A stretch of 64,000 nt of DNA from Symbiodinium natans (Eukaryota > Sar > Dinophyceae > Suessiales > Symbiodiniaceae), in assembly GCA_905221605.1 (NCBI GenBank), contig CAJNDS010002275.1:405001-469000 (forward strand), written 5' to 3'. The translations under genes and the position numbers were made by a program. This document shows, piece by piece, positions 54,964 through 64,000 of the stretch. Each line of letters opens with the position of its first letter. Position 1 is the stretch's first letter. The notes beneath the pieces are model-generated. The model saw nothing but the letters and a program-made list of their open reading frames with translations. It did no database searches and was not told the origin of the DNA.

Positions 54964-55055
54964 ACCAGGGCGGGCTATTAGGCCCTATAATCCCCATAAT
55001 CAACCCTTCAAAGGGCCTTTTTAAGAGGTTATGGGGTATAATGGCCCGTCCTGGT
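54964..55055. mobile_element. Small foldback (MITE-like) element A
   Basis: ACCAGGGCGGGC at the left and GCCCGTCCTGGT at the right are inverted with one mismatch. Internal parts (GGCCCTATAATCCCCATAA vs TTATGGGGTATAATGGCC) also pair, so nearly the whole 92 bp folds. No ORF. Confidence 0.55.
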
Positions 55056-55064
55056 AAATGAGGG

Positions 55065-55298
55065 TTGTATAGTACACTCTGCACCTGCTTTGCGCCAACC
55101 ACAATCAAAAAGAGCAGCTGCTTCCTTTGCCAATGCCGCGAGGGATTCAAGCGACCTCTCCGTCACTGGCTTGGTTCGTGTGGGGATGCAGCTGTCTGTG
55201 ACTCTTGTATAAAACAAGGGCTCACAGCGAGAAAGTGCAACTGTGGACCTGTCTATACGACCTATGCGCCCAGACTTGGCGCCGCACTCTCCTTCTGA
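55065..55298 (+). CDS. Cys-rich frame with weak RING-like spacing
   Basis: 77 codons with CFLCQCREGF, then SCGDAAVCDSC and KCNCG. Spacing is like the second half of a RING finger (CGH-x3-C-x2-C ... C-x-C), but the expected His is Asp and the last pair is C-x-C. It lacks splice evidence and could be chance; no partner exon is placed. Confidence 0.2.
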   Translation: MYSTLCTCFAPTTIKKSSCFLCQCREGFKRPLRHWLGSCGDAAVCDSCIKQGLTARKCNCGPVYTTYAPRLGAALSF

Positions 55299-55319
55299 GC
55301 CCTCTTTTGCTAGTACTTC

Positions 55320-55385
55320 CGCTCCCACTCCCTCTCTCTCTCTCTCTCCCCCTCTCTCCCTATCTCTCTCTCTCTCTCTCGCTCA

Positions 55386-55442
<57 letters not shown>

Positions 55443-55445
55443 TCC
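55320..55445 (+). repeat. CT microsatellite
   Basis: TCTCTC repeats with C interruptions over about 125 bp. Ser/Leu frames and Arg/Glu minus frames are artefacts. Confidence 0.9.
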
Positions 55446-55770
55446 CTCTTGCCAGGGTGATGACTCTCGTTCTTCCTCTCCGCCCCTCCCCCTCTCTCCA
55501 TTGACCCTCGTCCCAAATTGCTCCCTCGCTCAGTCATGTCGAGAGCTCATTCCCTCGCATTCTTTAGGCTTCGAAGCTGCCTCATTCAAAGAGCCTGGCA
55601 CCTGGTTCCATTGCGTGGTCAGACTTCCCCAAGCACACGGATAGTATCCACACAAGCCTCTTCGCAGAGGCAGCAGCAGTACATCTATGCAGATGCTGTT
55701 TGCTGCGCGCAGCAATGGTGCCGCGCTGAGCTTGAAGAAAACCATCAGAAGGAGCAATTGCTTTCTGGCA

Positions 55771-55904
55771 CCTAAACCCTAAACCCTGACCCTAAGCCCT
55801 AAACCCTAAACCCTAAACCCTAAACCCTAAACCCTAAACCCTAAACCCTAAACCCTAAACCCTAAACCCTAGACCCTAAACCCTAAACCCTAAACCCTAA
55901 ACCC
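55771..55904 (+). repeat. CCCTAAA telomere-like array
   Basis: About 19 copies of CCCTAAA, nearly all perfect. It ends 13 nt before the splice acceptor of the phosphatase exon at 55918 and so appears to fill that intron. Confidence 0.9.
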
Positions 55905-55917
55905 ATTTTGCTTCCAG

Positions 55918-57636
55918 CATGTGTGCTCATGTCCCCTCGTTGCCGAAGGCTGGGTGTTTGTGATGGAGTCTCAGGGGTGCAGAAGATGGGCGGGGAGCTC
56001 AAATTGGAGCCAAGGGTTTAGGGTTTAGGGTTCAGGTTCAAAGTGCCTCACGGGTTTGGCGGCAGCCCCATTAAAGATCAGAACTTCAGTATTCCGCTTC
56101 GGTGGTAGCTAACATAGGTCGTCTTGCAGTCGTTGTCCTCACAGTGTGTGCACTGCACGTGCAAAGTTCGCTCAGAAAGAACCACGTTCTGAAATCTGTG
56201 GCTTGTGAGGCATTGCCCCGGATTTGCTTCCAAGAGAGCTTCTTGCACAATGCCAGAAGGCAGGCTGCTGAATCAATGAGTCTGTGGCTGGAGAAGTCCG
56301 AAACCCTCAACAAAAAACCAAAATTCGCCCCAAAAACAAACCAAAATTCGCCCCAACTCCAGAACTTGGGGAGAATGAGCCCCCAGTCAAAGGTCATGAG
56401 CGCATCGCAAGATGTGTACGCGAAGGGCGAATGCGGCTCCTGGGTCCTTTCTGTGCTGAAGGCACTTTGGGTCCTTTTCGGGTTTCGGGTGTAGGGTTTC
56501 GGGTTTAGGGTTTAGGGTCTAGGATTTTAAAGCATGTCAGACGCAGCAGCGAGTGGGAGCTTCTGCATATCACGCGATGGTGACGGTTTTGTTTTGCTAC
56601 ACTTTCCTACACGAATTGGAGATGCAGCAGCCGCTTCGCACATCCTGTCGCAGGAAGCCTTCGCAGGAACATCTTCTCTGGGTGCCACCACAGTGCTCCT
56701 TGCTGGTATCGAGGACGCTGTTTCGTTGGCATGCCAGGATACAAGAACTGAAGAGACTGCTGGGAGGAATGCCAGCGCTTGGCAGTGATCACGCTTGGTG
56801 ACTGCGCGTTGCTTGTGCTGAGGCTCTATTCTGCTACTCACTCAACCCCCCTCTTCTGTGACTGACCTTTCGAGCTGAGCTTGATTGGGGGAGGCCGACA
56901 AACGGCGACGACCTTCGCAGCGCTTTCCGCTCCCAACGCGTCATGATGCAGGAGAAGACGCCCGCACAGGCGCCTTGGTAGAAGTTGGAGGTTACGATAA
57001 TAAGGGACCAGATAGACCCCACCCCGGGCAATAGTAGGATCCACTTATAACGAGGACCCCCGTAAGGTACCCCTGATATCGTAAACCCCCAAACTACTAA
57101 TTGCTTCAGAACCCCAAAAAGAAACATTCTTCCTTATTAAGGGTAATATAGGGATTGTCATTTTTATTCTTTCGGGGTTCTTAAGCAAATAGTAGCAATC
57201 CCACAGGTGCTCCGTCTTCCTCATCAAATTACCGGCGAGCAGAAGGAGTTGCTGGAGGATTTCCGCTTGGACATGGCCCGCGCCCTCTCTTGCTCTACAC
57301 ACCGCTGTCAGACGCCATGCAGAGCCACTGAAAGAGCAAATGTACTTCCCCTTAATCTTATACTAGACTATTATACATCTATATCATTAGAATACTATAA
57401 CCATGTACAATGTATGAGCACAACGTTAGCATTGCATATTACAATACAATCATAAGTCATATACTCCTATGAGTCAAACAACAATCTACAAAAAATAAGA
57501 GTATAATAATGATCTCATGGCATCTTGGAAAGCACAACGAAGCTGGAGTCCAACGCAGGTGCAGATCAAGCACGGTGACGTGGTCGTGCTTGGGTCTGAC
57601 GGGTTATTCGACAATCTCAGTGATGAGGACAGCTGA
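55918..57636 (+). CDS. PP2C-family protein phosphatase, multi-exon, partial
   Basis: Metal-dependent Ser/Thr phosphatase, nearest in pattern to the PTC7-like group. Exon 55918-56015 (after CTTCCAG, before GT) reads LGVCDGVSGVQKMGGEL, the metal-binding VxDGV motif. A possible exon near 56190-56310 reads QESFLHNARRQAAESMSLWL. An exon ending 56713 has SLGATTVLLAGIE; a 62-nt GA-AG intron leads to RLAVITLGDCALLVLR (from 56776). Exon 56921-56969 (SQRVMMQEKTPAQ, GC donor) joins 57207 onward (VLRLPHQI). Exon from 57559 has HGDVVVLGSDGLFDNLSDED, the second metal Asp motif. The N-terminus and the final GGK-DD-T exon are not placed. Introns near 55.8 and 56.02 kb are telomere-like. Confidence 0.7.
56016..56035 (+). 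repeat. TTTAGGG repeats forming a splice donor
   Basis: GTTTAGGGTTTAGGGTTCAG starts exactly at the donor of the phosphatase exon ending at 56015. A further degenerate tract of the same kind is at 56485-56525. Confidence 0.65.
57093..57194. mobile_element. Small foldback (MITE-like) element B
   Basis: CTACTAATTGCTTCAGAACC at the left and GGTTCTTAAGCAAATAGTAG at the right are inverted with about three mismatches, around an A/T-rich middle. It lies inside a phosphatase intron, 12 nt before the acceptor at 57206. Confidence 0.6.
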
Positions 57637-59315
57637 GCAGGAATGTCACGCAGGGCTGTAAGCTGTGGGTGTAGAGCAGCCCTTCTCCTGTTTCAGCATC
57701 ATGTTCGGCCTTGTTTGCAGTCATGTTCGGTGCCTCGAAACTTCGGATTGTGGGTCCGACGTTTGAGGGCTTTTCAGCCGCAAGGCCATCACTCACATCG
57801 TGCAGAACCACTGCAGGGGCCCCAGCCCTGCGAGTATCTTCAAGTGTATCCGGCAGAGAAAGCTCCATGATATGACGAACCGAGGTGCAACTGATATATC
57901 TATATATGGTCCGGCAATTTGAATTAGGCGCCTGGGACGGCAGTATGACAGAAGTGCCGTTCACTTGTTTGAGATGGTTCATGATGTTTCATGATGGTTC
58001 ATGATGGTTCATGCATCTTGCCGCAGGGCTGTTTGCGTGCAGCGATTTTGTTCTTCGCACGGAGAGAAACATGGGCTTGGACCAGCAAGCCTGGTTGAAG
58101 TGTAGTTGCTTCGTACTTCATAAAAAAACGCTCAATCATTCATCGTGTCGCGAGTTGGTTGACGAGGACACCACGAGTTGTGCGTCATGGCAAGATCGCG
58201 AAGCTTGGGAAGGGGCGTGGCCGGCACTTTGGGCGCCGTCTTGACCAGGTTGTCGAGGTGTCGCGCTGGGTGAGTCGGTCCGAGTGGGTCTGAGTCCGCG
58301 TTGAACACCTCGTGGCTCGTCGGCTGGCGGCCGTAGCCGCGACAGCAGCTTTTCGCCTTCGCTGGCACAGTTGCGTCGCCGCGCGTTGAGCACCGCGGCG
58401 GACTTCCTAGAATCAGCGAGGGTTGGCATGCATGGATACGCGTGGCACGCGGCCTCCACGAGTTTCGGCGGACGTATGGGCACGAAGGATGACGTCGACG
58501 ACTTCCGGCTTCCGCGAGTCTCGACGGGAGGATCACGCTGCAGACCGCCCCAGGTGCGCCGCGAGTTTCTCAACGTGGATTAGTGGACTTCGCAACTTTC
58601 ACAATCAGGGTGAATGAGTATCATTCTATTTGGCGAATTGCGAGTATCGCAAAAGGCCCAAAATTCTCCATTGCTCATGGCAAACTTTGCAAGGTCCCTG
58701 GTGGGGACCAAGAATTTCCTCCATTCTCAAGGGGAACCCCACATGAGCCCCAACATGACTTCTGTTGGAAAGGCCTCACCCAGGACACCTGGATAGCATT
58801 TGATGCCCGAAGGTGGATCTGGATGGCAAGATGCAGTTGCAGAACGATTTATAGCGAGGAGATGTACAGTGTTTGGGGTCTGTTGGGGTGGGCTTGCTTG
58901 CAGAATCCGGAAAACAGAAAAAAGAATCCGGATCTTGGGCATGGCCGAACCCATAGCCGAAATGTAAAACGTAGGTTCGGCCATGCCCGAGGCAAATTCT
59001 GGGTATGGTTTGGGGTTGTGTCCCCCAGTTTGGTCTTACTGCCGATAAAATGTCGCAATCGTCAATGGGGTTCACCCTTCAGTGTTCGACATTGCCTCCT
59101 TTGTTCGGTGTGTCAAAAGCTTTTTTTTCTGCTTGGCGGATCTTCGCAAATCTTCGCAAGCTGGCAAATGCACGCAGAAACCACAGAACTAGAGAAGCGC
59201 AATGAGAAGCACCGAGCAGCCTATACACGAGTTTAGGATAGTTGAGTTTCGTAGCAGGAGTGCGAATGTTTTCGCCGCAGAGCGCAGAAAACCCATGAAA
59301 CGGTGCTGTGCTTGA
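57637..59315. other. Stretch after the phosphatase exons
   Basis: May hold the last phosphatase exons. A plus-strand frame at 58371-58583 contains TSFGGRMGTKDDVDDFRLP, faintly like the PP2C C-terminal GGK-x-DD motif, but it overlaps a longer GC-rich minus frame (58136-58573) without motifs. A perfect 15-bp hairpin is at 58937-58988. I place no gene. Confidence 0.35.
58937..58988. repeat. 15-bp perfect inverted repeat
   Basis: GGGCATGGCCGAACC and GGTTCGGCCATGCCC are separated by 22 nt; a strong potential hairpin. Confidence 0.8.
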
Positions 59316-61590
59316 GGAAATGGCAATCGGCGGAACGCGCGGAGATGAAACCCGCAATGTTTTCGCCGGCGGAGCGCGCGGAGAGGAAAGCCGGAAAACT
59401 GGGCTACGCTCCACGAAATGGCAATGTTTTCGCCGGCGGAGCGCGCGGAGAGGAAACCCGGAAAACTGGGCTGCAAGAAATGGCAATGTTTTCGCCGGCG
59501 GAGAGCGCGGAGAGGAAACCCGCACGAAATGGCAATAATTTCGGCGGCGGAGCGCGCGGAGAGGAAGCCCGCAAAGCTGGGCTACGCTCCACGAAATGGC
59601 CATGTTTTCGCTGGCGGAGCGCGCGGAGAGGAAACTCGCAAAACTGGGCAACGGTCCAGGAAATGGCAATGTTTTCGCCGGCGGAGCGCGCGGAGAGGAA
59701 ACCCGGAAACTGGGCTACGCTCCACGAAATGAATACCCGGAAACTGGACTACGCTCCACGAAATGGCAATGTTTTCGCGGAGAGGAAACCCGGAAACTGG
59801 GCTACGCTCCCCGAACTGGCAATGTTTTCGGCGGCGGAGCGCGCGGACAGGAAACCCATAAATTGGGCTACGCTCCACGAAATGGCAATGTTTTCGGCGG
59901 CGGAGCGCGCGGACAGGAAACCCGGAAACTGGGCTACGCTCCACAATGTTTTCGGCGATGGAGCGCGCGGAGAGGAAGCCCGGAAACTGGGCTACGCTCC
60001 ACGCAATGGCAATAATTTCGGCGGCGGAGCGCGCGGACAGGAAACCCGGAAACTGGGCAACGCTCCACGAAATGGCAATGTTTTTGGCGGCGCAGCGCGC
60101 GGAGAGGAAACCCGGCCGGAAACTGGGCTACGCTCCACGAAATGGCAATGTTTTCGCCGGCGGAGCGCGCGGAGAGGAAACCCGGAAACTGGGTTACGCT
60201 CCACGAAATGGCAATTTTTTGGCGGCGGAGCGCGCGGACAGGAAATCCGGAAACTGGGCTACGCTCATGTCGCCGGCGGAGCACGCGCGGAAACTGGGCC
60301 ACGCTCCACGAAATGGCAATGTTTTGGCGGCGGAGCGCGCGGACAGGAAACCCGGAAACTGGGCTACGCTCCACGAACTCGCAATTGTTTCGCCCGGAAA
60401 CTGGGCCACGCTCCACGACATGGCAATGTTTTCGGCGGCGGTGAGCGCGGAGAAGAGAAACCCGGAAACTGGGCTACGCTCCACGAAATGGCAATGTTTT
60501 CGCCGGCGGAGCGCGCGGAGAGGAAACCCGGAGACTGGGCTACGCTCCACGAAATGGCAATGTTTGTGGCGGCGGAGCGCGCGGAGAGGAAACCCGGAAA
60601 CTGGGCTACGCTCCACGAAATGGCAATGTTTTTGGCGGCGGAACGCGCGGTCAGGAAACGCGGAAACTGGGCTACGCTCAATGAAATGGCAATGTTTTCG
60701 CCGGCGGAGCGCGCGGAGAGGAAACCCGGAAACTGGGTTACGCTCCACGAAATGGCAATGTTTTCGCCGGCGCCGCGCGCGGAGAGGAAACCCGGAAATT
60801 GGGCTACGCTCCACGAAATGGCAATGTTTTTGGCGGCGGAGCGCGCGGACAGGAAACCCGCAAACTGGGCTACGCTCCACGAAATGGCAATGTTTTCGGC
60901 GGCGGAGCGCGCGGAGAGGAAACCCGGAAACTGGGCTACGCTCCACGAAAGGGCAAATTTTTCGCCGGCGGCGCGCGCGGAGAGGAAACCCGGAAACTGG
61001 GCTACGCTGCACGAAATGGCAATGTTTTCGCCGGCGGAGCACGCGGAAAGAAAACCCGGAAACTGGGCCACGCTCGACGAAATGGCAATGGTTTCACCAG
61101 CAGAGCGCGCAGAGAACAAACCCGGAAACTGGGCTACGCTCCACGAAATGGCAATGTTTTGGCCGGCGGAGCGCGCGGAGAGGAAACCCGGAAACTGGAA
61201 ATGGCAATGTTTTCGCCAGCGGAGCACGCGGAGAGGAAACCTGGAGACTGGGCTACGCTCCACGAATTAGCAATGTCTTCGGGAGGAGCGCGCGGACAGG
61301 AAACCCAGAAACTGGGCTACGCTGCACGAAATGGCAATTGTTTCGCCGGCGCAGCGCGCGGAGAGGAAACCCGGAAACTGGGCTACGCTCCACGAAATGG
61401 CAATGTTTTCGGCGGCGGAGCGCGCGGCAGCGCGCGGACAGGAAACGCGGAAACTGAGCTACGCTCCACGAAATGGCAATGTTTTCGGCGGCGGAGCGCG
61501 CGGAGAGGAAACCCGGAAACTGGGCTACGCTCCACGACATGGCAATGTTTTCGGCAGCGGAGCGCGCGGAGAGGAAACCCGGAAACTGGC
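59316..61590 (+). repeat. 66-bp satellite, ~34 units
   Basis: Typical unit: GGGCTACGCTCCACGAAATG, then GCAATGTTTTCGCCGGCGGA, then GCGCGCGGAGAGGAAACCCG and GAAACT, total 66 bp. Variants swap CGCC for CGGC and GAGAGG for GACAGG. Because 66 is a multiple of three and the unit has no stop in several frames, frames of up to 655 codons appear. Truncated units (for example near 59470, 59730, 60270 and 61190) shift the frame repeatedly without stops arising, so the open frames are a property of the unit, not evidence for a protein. Confidence 0.93.
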
Positions 61591-64000
61591 CGGCACGAGG
61601 CTATTGCCGGGAGGAAATGATGGGCGTTTTTTTTCCCACACGGGTCAGGAACTCGGGAGTTCATTTCTTCCGACACGAGGCTATTGCGGGGAGGAAACTA
61701 TGGGCGTTTTTTTCCCACACGGTTCAGGAACTCGGGACTTCATTTTTTTCGGCACGAGGCTTTTGCGGGGAGGAAGCTATGGGCGTTTTTTTTCCACACG
61801 GTTCAGGAACTCGGAAGTACGTTTTTCCGGCACGAGGCTATTGCGGGAAGGAAACTATGGGCGTTTTTTTCCCACGCGGTTCAGGAACTCGGAAGTTTAT
61901 TTTTTCCGGCACGAGGCTATTGCGGAGAGGAAACTATGGACACGGTTCAGGAACTCGGAAGTGTTTTTTTTGTCCCGGCACGAGGCTATTGCGGGGAGGA
62001 AACTAGGCGCATTTTTTTTCCACACGGTTCAGGAACTCGGAAGTTTGTTTTTTCCGGCACGAGGCTATTGCGGGGAGGAAACTATGGGCGTTTTTTTCCC
62101 ACATGGTTCAGGAACTCGGAAGTTTGTTTTTTCCGGCACGAGGCTATTGCGGGGAGGAAACTATGGGCGTTTTTTTTTACACGGCTCAGGAAATCGGAAG
62201 TGGATTTTTTCCGGCACGAGGCTATTGCGGGGAGGATACTATGGGCGTTTTTTTCCCACACGGTTCAGGAACTCGGGAGTTCATTTTTTCCGGCAGGAGG
62301 CTATTGTGGGGAGGAAACTATGGGCGTTTTTTCCCCACACGGTTCAGGAACTCGGAAGTTTGTTTTTTCCGGCACGAGGCCATTGCGGGGAGGAAACTAT
62401 GGGCGTTTTTTTTCCACACGGCTCAGGAACTCGGAAGTTTATTTTTTCCGGCACGAGGCTATCGCGGGGAGGAAACTATGGGCGTTTTTTTTCCACACGG
62501 TTCAGGAACTCATAGGAACTCGGACGAACTCGAAAGTGGATTTTTTCCGGCACGAGGCTATTGCGGGGAGGAAACTATGGGCGTTTTTTTCCCACACCCC
62601 TCAGGAACTCGGAAGTCTATTTTTTCCGGCACGAGGCTATTGCGGAGGAAATTATGGGCGTTTTTTTTCCAAACGGTTCAGGAACTCGGGAGTTCATTTT
62701 TTCCGGCACGAGGCTTTTGCGGGGAGGAAACTATGGGCGTTTTTTTCCCACACGGTTCAGGAACTCGTAAGTTTGTTTTTTCCGGCACGCGGCCATTGCG
62801 GGGAGGAAACTATGGGCCTTTTTTTTTCCACACGGCTCAGGAACTCGGAAGTTTATTTTTTCCGGCACGGCTACTGCGAAAAAAAAACTATGGGCGTTTT
62901 TTTTCCCACACGGTTCAGGAACTCGGAAGTTCATTTTTTCCGGCACGAGGCCATTGCGAGGAGGAAACCATGGGCGTTTTTTTCCACACGGGTCAGGAAC
63001 ATGCAGGAACTCGGAAGTTTATTTTTTTCCGGCACGAGGCCATTGCGGGGAGGAAACTATGGGCGTTTTTTTCCCACACGGCTCAGGAACTCGGAAGTTT
63101 GTTTTTTCCGGCACGAGGCTATTGCGGGGAGGAAACTATGGGCGTTTTTTTGCGACACGGTTCAGGAACTCGGGAGTTTGTTTTTTCCGGCATGAGGCTA
63201 TTGCGGGGAGGAAACTACGCGCGTTTTTTTCCCAGACGGTTCAGGAACTCGGAAGTTCGCTTTTTCCGGTACGAGGCTATTGCGGGGAGGAAACTATGGA
63301 CACGGTTCAGGAACTCGGAAGTTTATTTTTTCCAGCACGAGGCTATTGCGGGTAGGAAACTATGGGGGCGTTTTTTTCCCACACGGTTCAGGAACTCGGA
63401 AGTTTGTTGTTTCCGGCACGAGGCTATTGCGGGGAGGAAACTATGTTTTTTTGCCACACGGTTCAGGAACTCGGAAGTTTGTTTTTCCGGCACGAGGCTA
63501 CTGCGGGGAGGAGAATTCGGAAGTGGATTTTTTCCGGCACGAGGCTATTGCGGGGAGGAAACTATGGGCGTTTTTTTCCCACATGATCCACATGGTTCAG
63601 GAACTCTTTTTTTTTCCTGAACTCGGAAGTTCGTTTTTTCCGGCACGAGGCTATTGCGGGGAGGAAACTATGGGCGAGTTTTTTTCCACACGGCTCAGGA
63701 ACTCGGAAGTTTATTTTTTCCGGCAAGAGGCTATTGCGGGGAGGAAACTATGGGCGTTTTTTTTCCACACGGCTCAGGAACTCGGAAGTTTGTTTTTTCC
63801 GGCACGAGGCTATTGCGGGGAGGAAACTATGGGCGTTTTTTTCACCCACGGTTCAGGAACTCGGAAGTTTATTTTTTCCGGCACGAGGCTATTGCCGGGT
63901 GGAAACTATGGGCGTTTTTTTCCCACACGGTTCAGGAACTCGGAAGTTTGTTTTTTCCGGTACGAGGCCATTGCGGGGAGGAAACTATGGGCGTTTTTCT
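61591..64000 (+). repeat. ~79-bp satellite, ~30 units, continuing past the window
   Basis: Typical unit: GGCACGAGGCTATTGCGGGG, AGGAAACTATGGGCG, a run of 6-9 T, CCCACACGGTTCAGGAACTC and GGAAGTTTGTTTTTTCC. T-run length and single bases vary, and some units carry insertions (about 62510 and 63000) or deletions (61935, 63300 and 63500). 79 is not a multiple of three, so the long frames rotate through all three readings and are not coding. The junction with the 66-bp array is sharp at 61590. Confidence 0.93.

Noticed and set aside
57207-57300. DnaJ C-terminal exon (LPHQITGEQKELLEDF)
   Set aside because: It looked DnaJ-like alone, but the exon at 56921-56969 joins it in frame and the order of motifs fits a PP2C phosphatase.
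58136-58573. 145-codon minus-strand gene
   Set aside because: GC-rich composition opens several frames on both strands; no domain or splice support.
59303-61457. 655- and 503-codon open frames as large repetitive proteins
   Set aside because: They are readings of the 66-bp satellite, which lacks stops in several frames; truncated units shift the frame freely, so there is no sign of selection for one product.
61331-63620. 394-505 codon frames rich in FFPTRFRNS-like repeats
   Set aside because: The 79-bp unit rotates the frame every repeat and all three readings stay open; this is satellite DNA.

Overview
The window looks like nuclear DNA of a dinoflagellate. The evidence is long TTTAGGG-type telomere-like heptamer tracts inside the scaffold, short exons with GT, GC or GA donors, a relic resembling the dinoflagellate spliced leader, and very low gene density among satellites and degraded retroelements. 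One 100-base N gap (38390-38489) marks a scaffold join. No bacterial-type operon, rRNA gene or CRISPR array was found.

Layout: 1-4500 is mostly unique sequence with no recognisable gene. 4506-7094 is an AT-rich satellite mosaic bounded by ~47-bp inverted repeats. 7095-12740 and 14720-26100 are long stretches without a recognisable family; a candidate exon lies at 12385-12521. 13020-14720 holds ~15 copies of a repeat ending in G-run/C-run hairpins. 23473-23821 is a 125-bp tandem repeat. A two-exon gene start with a clean 59-nt GT-AG intron lies at 26121-26411. 28500-29700 holds three stacked tandem arrays, followed by an unassigned ORF at 29656-30342. 31280-34115 contains tandem and segmental duplications. 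34395-38389 alternates TTTAGGG-like sequence with short coding-like islands. 38629-41118 is a LINE-type reverse transcriptase ORF with a degraded 3' end.

The best-preserved unit is a Ty1/copia LTR retrotransposon at about 43563-52218. It encodes gag, protease, a D,D(35)E integrase, reverse transcriptase (YVDD) and RNase H, then a C-terminal domain with a cytosine-methyltransferase-like motif pattern and a small membrane ORF next to the 3' LTR. Its reading frames are broken at several places, two of them by exact 7-bp and 10-bp tandem duplications. The U3 part of its 5' LTR lies upstream in inverted orientation beside an inverted gag fragment, and both LTRs carry a spliced-leader-like 15-mer.

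53150-54265 repeats the satellite mixture of the 4.5-7 kb block. A multi-exon PP2C-family phosphatase gene occupies about 55918-57636; at least two of its introns are largely telomere-like repeat. 59316-61590 is a 66-bp satellite of about 34 units and 61591-64000 a different ~79-bp satellite running off the window. Most of the window is therefore mobile and repetitive DNA, with one recognisable host gene (PP2C) and a few candidate exons.
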